The position numbers were made by a program, and so were the translations under genes. From Syngnathus acus (Eukaryota > Chordata > Actinopteri > Syngnathiformes > Syngnathidae), in the NCBI RefSeq assembly GCF_901709675.1, contig NC_051087.1, forward strand, positions 6,467,001-6,531,000: a stretch of DNA of 64,000 bases. The letters run 5' to 3'. Below the pieces are notes generated by a model. The model searched no databases and had not been told where the DNA came from. It was given only the letters and a program-made list of their open reading frames with translations. Position 1 is the stretch's first letter. Each line of letters starts with the position of its first letter. Shown here one piece after another: positions 28,101-40,948 of this stretch.

Positions 28101-31100
28101 GAATCAGTGATGAACGAAGACCACCGCAATAGTGAACCCCCGGTAGCCTTCTCTCAGTCTATTAAACAAAGGCTGCCAAGAAAAAGAACAACTAGGAACT
28201 TTGAATCTGCAGATCTGGTGAAAGAACTTGACCACCCAGATGGCTTGGCAATGGGAAAAGAACAGATGAATAAAGAAGAGGTATCGGTGGCAGGTGGAGA
28301 AGAGAAAGAGATGTCCAAGATGTTGCATTTTGTAGGTGACTGGCCTTCTGAAGGGCCACTTGATCAACGACAAGCAAGGGGAAACAAAAGCCACAAAGAC
28401 TGCGATGGAAGTGAAGACAGAGAGGTGTCTAAGGAAGTCAGCAGTGACACAAGCAAAGTGCAGTTTCCAAATCCTGAAATGCAGAAAATGTTTGATATCA
28501 TTCAAAATTTGGGAGGTTTTTGCGAGTCTGTTTCTTCTTCATCGCCGTCTCCCGTTTCTCCTTGCCTTGAGCAGAATTTGGAGACAGATGACAAAATTCA
28601 AGAATCCCTTAGGGATAGCTCTGAGGGTGGGGAAAAAGAACAAAATATGAATCCAGATAAGATTGGCAGAGTTGATTTACCAGATTGCGTCTTAGACTGG
28701 AAAGCTGCAGAATCCCACAAGGATAATGGTGAGATTCTAAAGAGTGAAAATGAAACGAGTAGAACCGCAGTCTCAGACATCGGTTGCGAAACAGAATCAG
28801 ACGCCGCTGCAAATACCTGGTCGGGCGTCACCGCATCTGAACCTCCAGAGCCGAAAGAGGGCTGTGCCACGGAGCACGAGTATGGCAGAGCGTTTGCGTC
28901 TGCCATCGGTACCGAGATGGACACAAACCAACGCAAAGAGCAGACGGACAGTGAGGTGACAGTGCAGCCTCAAAGTGAACATTCTAGTGATGGCACTGCC
29001 CCTTTGGAACCGCAACGATGTGGAAAGCAGCGTCACGGTCGCAGATCAGGGAAGCAGTGCAAACTAGCCCTCACTTTCACTCAAAACTGTCCAGCTCATC
29101 CTTTCAAAACACTTGATGATCCTGACACCACATCACAAATGGTTGATATCACCACACATCCCGACTTTGAGACCAGCCTCAGTCCTAAACTAGACTCGTG
29201 CATCAAGCTCGAAGAAGAAGAGGTCCTTCCGCAATCTGACTCGCCTCTCTCTTTGGAAAGAGGTTGTCCCACCCAGACTGAACCTCAGGACTTTGCCCTT
29301 CTTTGGCGTTTAAATCATCAAGACAGCCGAGCAGATCATGTCGCCGCTGCCTTCAGTGACATCACAGTTCTATGTGGCGTCTCCTCGCGATTCGTGCCAG
29401 AGATTTCATCGGCAGTTTCTGCTGCTGTTGCAGTTCACCCGTCCACCCAAAATACAGTACCGTACCGCATGGTGCACGAGAAGGGCACACAGGTGGAGGA
29501 GAAAGAATTTGTGGCAACTCAAAGCCGTCTCGAGAGCCTGACCATCCTCAGTCGTCATTTTAAACTCGTTAGTTTGGATACATTGGAGGACTTGTATGAC
29601 AAATGCCACCAAGACTTGGAATGGACAACCAACCTGTTACTAGATTCTGGAGAAAGGCTCTTCAAAGATGAGGATGTTCTTGAGGAGGAAGCTGGTAAAG
29701 TTGAACAGAGCATCCCGTTAATAGTTACATCGTTAGAAACCAAGTTGGGAGATGAATTTACTTATGCAAAGTCAACCGCTGTGGCCAATGTGCTTCAACA
29801 ATCTGCATATGAGGAAGTTCCCGAAATTGCTGGGACCTCCGATACGGACTTCTCAGGATTTGCTGGCACAGCTTCTCCAGTCAAAAAAAAGACTCAACTG
29901 GAGACACATCTGCACACAGTAACAACTAGTCCTAGCCTGCCTACTATGGAAAAGCACGGTGAAATCCAACACCAAGCAATATTCGAGGAGTCAAGTTTTG
30001 CAACTCCAGATGACATTGCCAGCCTGGAAGAGATCCACCGGCTTCTGCAGGCTGAGCTGGAAGAGTTGGAGAGAGAAGAAAGACAGAAGAAGGATGATGA
30101 GAGGACCGTTGGAAATAGAGACTGCCCAGTCCTGAACATCAACAGTGTGGAGCTGAAACTCCCCACTGAGCTGGCACTGCAACTAACTGAACTCTTTGGA
30201 CCTGTTGGAATTGAACCAGGTAACAAGTTATACACATTTCATGCTAATCAATCAAACTTCACAGTCTTTCCTGATTTAAGATAAGCATGTGCTTACAATA
30301 TTTAGGTACATGCTCTTCTGAAGACTACGCAGTGCAGATGGATATGAACCTGGCTAAACTGCTCCACCAGAAGTGGAAAGATTCGATCCAGGTGAGAAAA
30401 AAATAAATCCTTGACACTAACCATTTGGAAGCGGTAGCTGTCCAACCTTATTTGTGTCTTGATCTGAGTGGATCTATGCAAGTTAATCCTGTTGTTTCAT
30501 AGGAACGGAAGAGACAAGCAACTCTTTCCAACCAATTGCTTCTGGACCGTAAGTTAAAACACATCATTGAGGTGGGGGGGTGCATATTCTATGGTACCCA
30601 TCTGTCTGACTTCATTCTGCAAAATATGTGTCCTGGCAAAGAAGCAGGGATGCCAGTGATGGACCACTGGAATTTCTCCCAGCCATGTGTTTCTCTGCGG
30701 GACATAATAAAAGAGGAGCTGGCTATGCAGGAGAACATGACGATGGTAATGCACCGTGTCACTTTAAACTTCTTAATAATCTTCCTTTGTAATGAACCTC
30801 TCGTTCCGTTTGCTTCAGTCAAGACAAAATCGAGCAGAACTCAACAAGCGTGATGGGGCCTCCATGCTAAAAGAAGATCAGCTCTACGCTCGCTTCCCCT
30901 CCATTGACAGACATTTTCTCCAGGATATTTTCAGGGATCATAAGTAAGACTCAAATTTTGTTTTGAGTTATCCATTTTCTCTGTCACTCCCATTTCTATT
31001 CTCCAACATGACTGATTAATTTCCATGTTTATCATATCTGCAGCTACTGTCTCAGCCAGACGGAGCTTTTTCTGAACTCTTTACTAGACCAGGGGCCTGT

Positions 31101-32136
31101 AAAGACAGTCGTCGCTCCAGAATTGCCTCGTTCTGGACACCAAAGAGCTCCCAGCAAAGAGAGGGAAAAGGTAGACCTGTTGTTTACAAACACAACCAAA
31201 GAGATTCTCCATATGAACAAAATATTGGGGCATCTGTCATGCTGGAACAGAATAGAAAATTTTTCTTCTGACTCTATTAATGTTCCTTCATTTTGCAACA
31301 GAAACTTCCAGACTCTGACGTTGCTCAGAAGTATCAGAACATTGACGATCCTGAGTACAAGGACTTCAGGGCCGAAGCCAGTCTGCAAAGAAGTCGGCAG
31401 CTGGAAAGTTTTTCCAAAGCTGCAGCAGCTTACAAGCAAGGACACAGAGAAGTGGCTTCCTTTTATGCACAGCAGGTAAAAAAAAAATTACCGTCTGATC
31501 TTCCACCATTCTACATCTTTACTTGCGTAATGTAATGAATGTAATGAAAATGCATGTTGCCGCTCTGAGAAAATGTCACGTGTGTCACTTTTGTCCAATA
31601 GGGACACTTACACGGTCACCGGATGCGTGAGGCCAATCACCGTGCAGCCGTTCAGATCTTTGAGAGGGTCAACTCCTCGCTTCTTCCTAAGAACATCCTG
31701 GACCTCCATGGGCTGCACGTGGACGAGGCCCTGGAGCATCTGCGCCGAATCCTCCATGATAAAACAGCAGGTACATGGAATGGAGTCAGAACATGCAGTA
31801 GAGTTGAAAGAAAGGATGAGGTTGAATTATTACAATATCTGTTTAGTTGCGATTGCTTTCTTTTTAAATGTATTCTTTGAACCGCTTTTGTGCAGACTGC
31901 GAACAAGGTCTGTGTCGACCGCAGCTCTCTGTCATCACAGGAAGAGGTAACCACAGCCAAGGGGGCGTGGCCCGCATTCGCCCAGCCGTTATAAACTACC
32001 TCACCAACACACACTACAGGTACAAGCGCGCACACAAACACACATTTGTCTCATAGTCTCGCTGGTTTCCTCATATTCCTTATCTTGCAGGTTTACAGAA
32101 CCAAAGCCCGGTCTCGTCGTGGTCTCTTTGAAATAG
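25148..32136 (+). CDS. n4bp2: NEDD4-binding protein 2 (CUE, P-loop kinase, DUF1771 and Smr domains), 16 exons
   Basis: N4BP2 binds NEDD4 and BCL3 and combines a 5'-polynucleotide-kinase-like domain with an Smr nickase domain, implicated in DNA repair or recombination. Exons: 25148-25382, 25600-26527, 26900-27024, 27105-27193, 27288-27364, 27483-27623, 27794-30219, 30306-30391, 30503-30548, 30642-30745, 30819-30943, 31044-31170, 31302-31475, 31602-31770, 31896-32019, 32091-32136. They total 5,022 bases, 1,673 residues (human 1,770), with all phases closing. The CUE region is at residues 50-90. The Walker A motif GASGSGKST ends exon 2, and STDDYF and IIDNTNMQGWEM follow in the kinase. Exon 7 is a long low-conservation acidic linker. 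DUF1771 (RAEASLQRSRQLESFSKAAA) is in exon 13. The Smr domain carries LDLHGLHVDEAL and TGRGNHSQGG, ending VVVSLK. The acceptor of exon 10 is ambiguous (30642 or 30648). Confidence 0.95.
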
Positions 32137-32717
32137 AAAGGAAACTGGAGAGCATTAGTGTGAAAGTTGCTACGAGAAGCAACGCTAATTTACATTTGAC
32201 ATATATCTCAGATTAGTATGGTACCTCTTTCTTGTGTCTTACGTCCTTCTGTCTTTAAACCAGCTTAAAATGTAATTATTCATAAGAGTGATGTTTCTGT
32301 AGGTCGGACTAAGAGGTTTGCCGTGTCATTATTTTTTACAATAAGAAACCAAGTATAGATGAATTTTTAAAATATTTTGATTCTTTTTTTATTGTGTGCC
32401 ACTGTGCTGGCTTTACATTTTGTCTTTTAAGATATTGAAAATCAAAAATCAAAGCAAATGATAAAAGAATGCAAACTGAAACATTTAGCTTCAGGGTTGT
32501 TTCTATTTTTTTATTTTATTTTTTGATTATATGAACACTTTGCATTATACATTCTGTAAATTGCATGTGTTTTACTGATGCTTTGTGATTAAGGTGAAAA
32601 AAGGCCAAATACTTGAAACAATAGTTATTTTACAATATATTGTAAACGTTGTAAAGAGAAGGTTGTATTTTTTGTATACAATTTATATGATGTTGAAACC
32701 GAATGGTTGTATCAAGA

Positions 32718-32723
32718 AATAAA
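32718..32723 (+). terminator. n4bp2: n4bp2 poly(A) signal
   Basis: A canonical AATAAA lies about 580 bases past the n4bp2 stop codon, inside an AT-rich 3' UTR. It is the best placed signal for this gene. Confidence 0.6.
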
Positions 32724-32729
32724 ATGGTT

Positions 32730-33840
32730 TTGAATGTTTAATTTTACTGCTTCAGTTCATGTCTTGTTGGCTCACAGTCTGTGCAGGGTGAACAGAGTTC
32801 CCTGCTGGACAGATACAGTACTGCAACATTAGGTATAAATGTGATACAAAGTAAATACCGGGTGGGCCATTGCATATACTTTTGAATAATTAAGATTGAT
32901 GCGTCATAGATTGCTAAATCTAGATGAATTTTCATGACCTTTAAGTTTATGTGCATTTTTAGAAACAAAACCTGAAAAGGAACTGTCAAAATTAATTGGA
33001 AAATAGAAAATATTGCATTATTATATCATGTTTTTTTCTACTTGCTGTCACAAATATACCCAAAACGCCTCTTCTTCTCTGCCGTCTATCAAGTAAATGT
33101 TTCAACACTACCTGTATGTGGGTCACTTGTATGTGGGCCAAATAAAAAAAAAAAAAAAAGATTTTGAAAAATGGGGCTTAGATCTGAGTTTGATTTTAAA
33201 ACTAATTATTTATGTATCATTAGCAAGTATTTGGCAATGACCAAAGTTAAATGCTACCATCAGTCTGGGTTACTTTAATAAAAAAATCAATTATCCATAT
33301 ACATATTCAAGGGCAATAGTATAGTGCAATAGGTGTGGCTGCGATCAGATTCATACCTAACATCTGACGCTGAAGATACTTTTGTCATATTCAGAACCTG
33401 TTTGGGAACATTTCTACTTTATTTGCGTCACACAGTACTGACAGAGATGATGCTAAAATCCTATTTATGTGTGTGTGAGAAATTACTTTGACCTAATTTC
33501 TTATCTGACAAAAACCTGGCATTAAAATGGGTTGTGTAGACTTATAGACTTATAGACTATATAATTGAAAGAAAATAACTGTTATTGAAATGATTTTTCC
33601 CAGGTTTACCGGTCCACATGCAATGTTCCGTGTTGACACGAATGAGCAGAAAATTAGAATCAGACAAAGAGCATTGCAAGCACATTTTGTGTCAGATATA
33701 AGTGCACGAAGCCAGTTATAATATATAAAATATATGAATATATATAAATATAAATAGGTGTAAAAAAACAAGCTTTAGTATTATGATTAATGTATTGTTG
33801 TCCTGATTGGCCTTTACTAATGCTCACCACATAACCAATA

Positions 33841-33873
<33 letters not shown>

Positions 33874-35001
33874 GACTACTATTTATTTAATTATTTATTA
33901 TAATTCCTGAGTCTTTGATATTGTTTTGTTTTTTGGTATTAATTGCTGTTGCACTGTTTTCTCAAATTTGAGACAAAAAATTGAAACGCTGAAATATGAA
34001 CATGCGAAATGCCACTGCTGTGAGGGGGATGTGTGACCCTCCTCTCACCAAAAAGCGGATGTGCTGCTCTTGCCTTCTTTTTTTCAGTGGCTTTACTGTC
34101 ACCTGACAAGTATTAAAATATAGCGTCGACAGAAAGGCATACTTTTTAAGCGCGGTCTTCCTGACGGGGGAATCAGTTAGTAAGTAAATAAATTGGTATA
34201 AGTAAACAGCAAACTTTTCAGAGTCGTCAATGAGAGACATCCGGCTATCAGCAAAAAAGACTGCCAGCAACTGGCAAGACTTAAAAACGACGGAGAAAGG
34301 TATGTTTTTAAAATACATATATATATTCCTTTACATTTTTAATTTTTTGGGGTAAAACAAACTGTGATACGTAATTCAGTCAGCTCAGAAACGAAGTGAG
34401 TTTTAAATTCATTACCCCTGTGCAAATAATCACAACTACATTAAAAGTTTGATCTGGCAAAGAAACTATTACGTTTATACTAGTTCCTTCTCATATGTTA
34501 AATTCAATGGCGGATTTAGAATAAAAATAAAATATATGATTATACTAAGGATTGCAAATCGTAATACAGCAAGAAAAAGAGCTAGCATATCATACACTGA
34601 AGGTCACAACAAAGGTGACTTCATCGTCAACTTACCAAAAGTGTTAGCTGCTTAACAGCCCTCACGCTTGTACACTTTCATGATTGTAATATCTAGATTT
34701 AAGTCTTTACTTTTATTTTTAAGAACATTACAACTTTATACTCTGATGACTTTTGAACATTACCTTTGACACTGGGCAACACGTATGATTTACAGACAGT
34801 TTCCTCTTCATGTCTTCCTCAGAACACCTTTCAGCTGGCCTTTTTCCACCTGTTGACAAACCACAGAGCCAACAAGGTTCACGTTATAAGAACAAAAGAG
34901 ACACCTGGGGAATTTCCTAAAGGAGAAAACATGCAGTACATTTAAAAACGATGGACGTACATACGTGCCTTTGACAACCTTGAGGCGTCGTCCTTCCACA
35001 G
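32730..35001. other. n4bp2-rhoh intergenic region with possible rhoh 5' exon
   Basis: No protein-coding exon is recognisable. A (TTA)n run lies at 33839-33873. A stretch ending at 34299 with a good donor (gagaaag|gtatgt) could be the non-coding first exon of rhoh. The rhoh coding exon has an acceptor (ttccacag) ending at 35001, so an upstream exon must exist. Confidence 0.4.
33839..33873 (+). repeat. (TTA)n microsatellite
   Basis: About eleven tandem tta/att units sit in the n4bp2-rhoh spacer. Confidence 0.9.
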
Positions 35002-35038
35002 AACAGAACTGTTCACATGATCTGAGCCAGCTGCAGAA

Positions 35039-35608
35039 ATGTCTGTCAAATGTGTCTTGGTCGGCGACTGCGCGGTGGGAAAGACGGCCCTCCTGGTCAG
35101 CTTCACTTCAGCAACCTTCCTTGACGTCTACAAGCCCACAGTGTTCAACAACACCGGAGCGGAGATCTGCATGGACGGTGTTTTCATCAGTCTGGGCCTG
35201 TGGGACACGGCGGGCCACGACAACTTCAGGCAGATCCGACCTCGATCCTACCAACAGGCCGACGTGGTGCTCGTGTGCTACTCTGTGGCCAACCGCAACT
35301 CTCTGGCAAACGTGCAGAGTAAGTGGATGCCCGAGGTTCGGGAGAACTTACCCACGGTGCCGGTGCTGATGGTGGGCACCCAGACGGACCTGCGGGAGTC
35401 GGGTACGCATCGGGGCAACTGCATCTCTGCGGCAGAGGGGAGGCGTGTGGCTCAGGAGGTGCACGCCAAAGGCTACTTGGAGTGTTCGGCCTTGACCAAG
35501 CGAGGGGTCCAACAGGTTTTCGAGTGCGCCGTACGGACCGCCGTCACCCGCAACAGGAGGCAGGCCAGGCGACGCATGTTCAGCCTGAACCAATGCAAAG
35601 TCTTTTGA
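35039..35608 (+). CDS. rhoh: Rho-related GTP-binding protein RhoH
   Basis: RhoH is a GTPase-deficient, blood-cell-specific Rho protein that acts as an adaptor for ZAP-70/LCK in T-cell receptor signalling and antagonises Rac. The coding sequence is one exon of 189 codons (human 191) with an acceptor just upstream at 35001. The P-loop reads GDCAVGKT and the switch II reads DTAGHDN. The residues matching Rac Gly12 and Gln61 are therefore Cys and His, as expected for a GTPase-dead protein (human RhoH has Ser and Asn). The two tyrosines of the ITAM-like region are kept in [39 protein letters not shown] and the polybasic RNRRQARRR are conserved. The terminus CKVF is a CaaX box (human CKIF). It is flanked by n4bp2 and chrna9, as in human 4p14. 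Confidence 0.97.
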   Translation: MSVKCVLVGDCAVGKTALLVSFTSATFLDVYKPTVFNNTGAEICMDGVFISLGLWDTAGHDNFRQIRPRSYQQADVVLVCYSVANRNSLANVQSKWMPEVRENLPTVPVLMVGTQTDLRESGTHRGNCISAAEGRRVAQEVHAKGYLECSALTKRGVQQVFECAVRTAVTRNRRQARRRMFSLNQCKVF

Positions 35609-36243
35609 CCTTTTATAGTGGACGCTTTAAAATTTTCAAAACTTCAAGCACAGATGATAATTAGCCTTCTAACGAGTTCATACCAAGACCATTTCAGTTT
35701 TGTTACATCTTGAATTTTTTTTATCATTACATTATCAGTATATGCAAAGCACTGGTATGTCACGCTTTTTTAAAAAATATATATTTAATTCAAAAGGTTT
35801 GAATTTTATTTGAAGGAATATTCCTTTTTTTCTGATGGGCTAGGAGTTAACACAGAATTGAGTTTGTGTTATGATAGATACATTTAAGATATCTTTAGAC
35901 TGTCACTGATCGTAGATTGGTGCGTTCATTTTGCCCCACTCATGTAATAGGTTTGATATTGCGCCACTAAAAATACAAAACACAATAGACAATCTTCATC
36001 CGTCAGAAATCTAGAAAAAAGGGAGCATTATTGTCAATCTTAAAGTTTAAGTATATTGTCAGCAATGTACATTTAAATGTGCCTTGAAGTTATTTAAATG
36101 CATTAAACTCATTTTTTCAGTTATTAAAACGATAACAGAGTCTGCCGTGGTCTCTTCTTGTTACTGGCATTCTGCTCAGACACACTGTCACCGCAATGTC
36201 TTATCCTCCAGTCTCACAAGTACATGCACACACACACACACAC

Positions 36244-36329
<86 letters not shown>

Positions 36330-37882
36330 GCACACACACACACACGCGCACACACACACACACAAAAATTCACACAGGTAGCGTTATGAGCAAATGGAAG
36401 TCAATTGCCACTTTTTGTTGAAAATAAAGTCAAAGCACAACCATCTTAAATTCAGCCATGCGTTTTAATGCTTGGAGGATTGGCTGGACTCACTTTAGCT
36501 TACTCTATTACTTTATATTACTCACATATATCATTAGTTTCCAAGTGCAGTATATTTCCGGGCCTAATTTTGTCTGTTTCATTAAATTCTTCTGAAGCAT
36601 GACTCTTTTGAATAAAATCTACGAGACAAACATGTCATAACGTAAAAAACTGAAGGAATGACCCATCATTCATGTCGAGATCCCAAATCAGTTGTAAAGA
36701 AAGATAATCGAACGAGAGCCAAACAAATTGTCCCCTGCGTTGTGTGCATTCAAGACATACTCCTGATGTGCGCATCCTTAGAACCCACAAGCCCGCAACA
36801 TTCGTTTTCATACACGTGTGTGCCCACACAGGAAACACCTGGGATATGCAAGCAGCATTTCTTACTGACATCGACCTTATTTGCAGTTTGTGGAGGGATC
36901 CATCTCGAGTATAGTATCAATATACTGAAAAGGGTGGTAATAAACACACATTAGATATAAAAGCATCCCCACAAACTAAAACTCAACATCCCGTGTGCGC
37001 CAGACATGCTGAAGGTGAGAACATTTGACTATATTCAACATCTATTTTTTTAACACATATTTTCTCCCCACACAGTGGCAATAATAAACGCCTGAAATCA
37101 ATGTGCATTACGTCCATTTTCTTTATTTCCCTACTTATTTTTATACTTGCCTCTGTAGTCCACAGAGCCTGCAACATATTTATTCATTTGGATTATTTCC
37201 TAATTATGTTAAAATTAGGATTTGAACGTCAACTAGCACCATGACGGATTATTTAGTCAATTTTAGAGGCCTTTCCTTCTGATTACTTACAAAGTCTATT
37301 CTTCTGATTACTGTGCTTTTGTCATAGACTCCCCACTGTGAGTTGAAATCTAATCCTGGATCTGTGTTTAGTCCATTGGTGTGTATGACATGTGTCACAT
37401 GCTCCCTGATATGTGTGTTGTTGCTGACTGACCTGGCACACACAGGGTCAGCGTACGTGCGTGCGTGCGTGTGTGTGTGTGACATTGATGTATGCCATTG
37501 TATTGCAGCGTGGTGTTCAGCGTGTCGCACAGCTGGTTGTGTGCATGTACACGAGTGACTTATGCAGCGAGCGTCCCGTTTCACATACTGTCTGCGATAT
37601 GTGATCGCGCCATTGTACCCTGTGGGGGGGTTTGTGTGTGTGTGTGTGTGTCATCTCCTGTTACAGAGCAGCCATCACACACATATGCACACGGTGACAG
37701 AGGCAAACTAACAACTAGTGAAGCATTGACGCTATGACGAGTCGTTCTCAGCCTGCGCAGGACAGAACGGACTTCAGAGAAGACTGATGTTTCATTTGTG
37801 CTTTAACTGAACGGTTTCACTGTCTTTGCCGTTGTCCCATTGGTATATATATGGTTCAAGTCACGCCCTCATCTTGTCGAAA
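35609..37882. other. rhoh-chrna9 intergenic region
   Basis: It holds the rhoh 3' UTR, a long CA microsatellite, two shorter TG-rich runs (about 37461-37482 and 37631-37651), and the chrna9 promoter. A TATA-like tatatata at 37845-37852 lies about 35 bases before the chrna9 ATG, which is close for a TATA box. No other gene is recognisable. Confidence 0.45.
36227..36364 (+). repeat. (CA)n microsatellite, about 138 bases
   Basis: This is a nearly pure CA run with a few interrupting CG steps near both ends, the longest simple repeat in the window. It creates spurious His/Thr open frames on the plus strand and Val/Cys frames on the minus strand. Confidence 0.98.
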
Positions 37883-40800
37883 ATGAAACAGACGGCACTG
37901 ATTGTTTGGATCAGCCTTCTCGTGCAAGGTCAGTTTTGCATGTTGGACCCTGTTTGACTTGAGCAAACTTTCTTGTTTCTTAGTCTTCCTATTCTTGTTC
38001 CATCCCGTTGTCCATCAGTGTGTCAGGGGGCCGGGGGACATTACGCTCGCAAACTTCTGAATGACTTGATGGAGGACTACTCCAATGCTTTGAGGCCTGT
38101 AGGGGACACTGACAAAGCCCTCAATGTCTCCCTTCAGATCACGCTGTCCCAGATTAAAGATATGGTGAGTGCAAAGGAAATGACCCGTATTCATCACTTA
38201 AAGCTTGCCCAAGAGCATCATTGACTCATTTGATAAGTGCACAGTTACTCAACTTCAAATGAAAACTCAGCTGGGGTAGGGTATCAAAATAATAGACATT
38301 GGCCACAAGACTGAAAAATGTAATTGCAATGCCTACTAAATTGATACTTTTAATTTTAAATTTGAAGTTATTTAACATCATTGCTCTTGGATAATACAGT
38401 AAACGTGTATGATACGAACGTACAGTTAAATACAAAACTATGGACAATGGCAAAAAAATCTGTATAAAAAATCAATTTATAAATATATCTAAATATTTGC
38501 TATTTTTATTTATTCAATAAATAAATGTATAATTTGTGTTCGTTCTCAGAAAAAGCCTAACCAACAAGCATATCTACTGCTGTTACTGTATAGCTGTTCA
38601 GAATGCTTTAAATTATGTTACAGGTTACACAGATTCTTGAAATATTATCTTTCTTCAACATGTCAGTGACTTATTAAATGTCTAAAAATAATTGCAATAA
38701 TCAAGAACAACAATTTTGATCTAACATTAATAATCCAACAATGTATGTAATTTGCCCACTTTCTTGACTCGTCATTCCAGATAAATGCTTACAATATCAG
38801 TTTAATTAACCAAGAAAGGATTCATTTTAAAATTGACCAGTGTCAGAATTTACTGCAAACACTAAAATATATTAAAAATTAAAAATTAAGGATCAAGTCA
38901 AAAATGCTTGCCTACTAGTGTATTTCCTCTTAAAGTGGCAATTTTTATTTAAGAGCAGTTTTTATTCTCTTGAAAATTTCAAAAAGTTATCATTATTCAG
39001 ATTTTATTCTTTTATTCTAATCTATTTTCTTTGTGCTTGTGCAGGATGAGCGAAATCAGGTGCTAACCACATACCTGTGGATCAGGCAAGTGTGGCACGA
39101 TGCCTACCTTAAGTGGAACAAGGAGGACTACGACGACCTGGAGATGATCAACATTCCAAGTGACCTGGTTTGGAAGCCTGACATCGTCCTCTATAACAAG
39201 TTAGCAAACACACAATCACGATATGCATGCTGATCACTTCCCTTACCTCAATGCGCAGATCTTCGTTATCGTTCTCAAAAGCAGCAGTATCTCCATCTGA
39301 CTTGGGTCCGATATGTGTTCAGAGCAGATGAGGAGTCGTCAGGTCCGTCCAACACCAACGTGAAGCTGCGTTACAACGGGGAGATCGTCTGGGACTCCCC
39401 AGCCATCACGAAGAGCACGTGCGTGGTGGACGTTTCCTACTTCCCGTTTGACTGGCAGCAGTGCAACCTCACATTTGGCTCATGGACTTACAATGGGAAC
39501 CAGGTGTGGAAAAGCAGGTGAAAAGTAGGAACACAAATTGTTCCAATGAGTTGCAAACAGTGAATAATCCATAATGTCAACCGATCTGGCGTCCATTTTT
39601 TGAATGTGGCCTTCAGGAGAAAGATTGGACATTCTGGTCTTTTGTTTTCATTCAGTGCTGCTTTCCACACAGGTTGCTGTTAGCTTAGGAATGGACAGCG
39701 GCGACCTGTCTGACTTTGTGGAGAACGTGGAGTGGGAGTGTCACGGCATGCCGGCGGTGAGGAACGTCATGATGTACGGCTGCTGCTCGGATCCATACAC
39801 TGAAGTCACTTACACCTTGCTCCTGAAGCGCCGTTCCTCCTTCTACATCTTCAATCTCCTCCTGCCTTGCTTCCTTATCTCCTTCCTGGCACCATTGGGC
39901 TTCTACCTCCCGGCTGACTCCGGGGAGAAGGTGTCACTTGGGGTCACCGTGCTGCTCGCGCTCACCGTGTTCCAGCTGCTGGTGGCCGAGAGCATGCCGC
40001 CAGCGGAAAGCATGCCCTATATAGGTTAGTAGTTGCATTTCAGATGATCCACAAAAACATGGCAGACACCCCTCTATCTCCAAATACCTTCCTTTTCTCC
40101 AGGGAAGTACTACATTGCCACCATGATCATGATCACAGCTTCAACCTCTCTCACCATCTTCATTATGAACATCCATTTCTGTGGAGCTGAGGCCAAGCCA
40201 GTCCCTCACTGGGCTAAAGTCCTCATCATAGACTACATGTCCAAAATCCTTTTTGTCTATGAGGTAGGGGAGAATTGTACCACACCCGAGTGTGAGAAGA
40301 GCCCTCTGTACCCTGACGAAACCGTGAGTGAGACGAGCTTCGACCCTGACATCCACCACCTTGGCAGCGACTCGTACAAACACAACAATGGCCACAGCAT
40401 CCATCATCATCACAGCCAACATTGCAAAAAACAGGCCCACGTCAAAGAAAACAACAAACAGCATTACAAAAACCACGCCCATCGACCGGAGGGGAAGGAA
40501 GAGGCTGCACAGCACTACCACCATCACATCACAAATGATGAGGACTACAAGGCTGCTCCTCATGCTTCATACCTCCAGCATTTGAACGGAGAACTCAAGG
40601 AGCAGATCCTCTATCCCGAGGAGAAACATCAGATCCCGGCCTGCCCCTGCAGCTGCCCCTGCCTCCAACACAATCAGGTACAAGAGCTAACTGAGCTACG
40701 TCAGATAGATTGCCAATGATGCTTGGACTTTTCACACTGTCACATCGCGGCTGTCTGTTTGTATGACATGACTTTAGGTGGTGAAGAACATCCAGTACAT

Positions 40801-40948
40801 GGCCAACTGCTTCCGTGAGCAGAGGACTACTTGCATCAAGGCTGCGGAGTGGAAGAAGGTTGCCAAGGTGATGGATCGATTTTTCATGTGGATCTTCTTC
40901 ATCATGGTGTTCCTCATGAGCATCCTGATTATCGCCAAGGCATCCTGA
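37883..40948 (+). CDS. chrna9: neuronal acetylcholine receptor subunit alpha-9, 7 exons
   Basis: This is a pentameric ligand-gated cation channel subunit, known from hair-cell efferent synapses. Exons: 37883-37928, 38019-38164, 39045-39199, 39323-39503, 39673-40024, 40103-40677, 40778-40948. They sum to 1,626 bases, 541 residues (human 479). A hydrophobic signal peptide is in exon 1. The Cys-loop [15 protein letters not shown] and the vicinal cysteines in [10 protein letters not shown] identify an alpha subunit. TM1 follows [11 protein letters not shown]2 is [22 protein letters not shown]3 is in exon 6, and TM4 ([19 protein letters not shown]) is in exon 7. The M3-M4 loop is expanded and very rich in His, which explains the extra length. 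An intron splits that loop from TM4; in human CHRNA9 that region is one exon (recalled, not checked). The extracellular domain fits alpha-9 better than alpha-10. Confidence 0.95.

Noticed and set aside
28104-28505. Long minus-strand frames across n4bp2 exon 7
   Set aside because: They are antisense shadows of the n4bp2 coding exon, which has a continuous, family-consistent plus-strand frame.
34965-35369. Alternative plus-strand frame over rhoh
   Set aside because: It is a shadow of the 189-codon RhoH frame and has no recognisable motif.
36084-36421. Open frames of His/Thr or Val/Cys repeats on both strands
   Set aside because: They are translations of the (CA)n microsatellite and have no coding character.
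37458-37490. CRISPR-like or regulatory repeat suspected from gcgtgcgtgcgtgtgtgtgtg
   Set aside because: It is a simple TG/CG microsatellite in an animal genome; there are no spacers.
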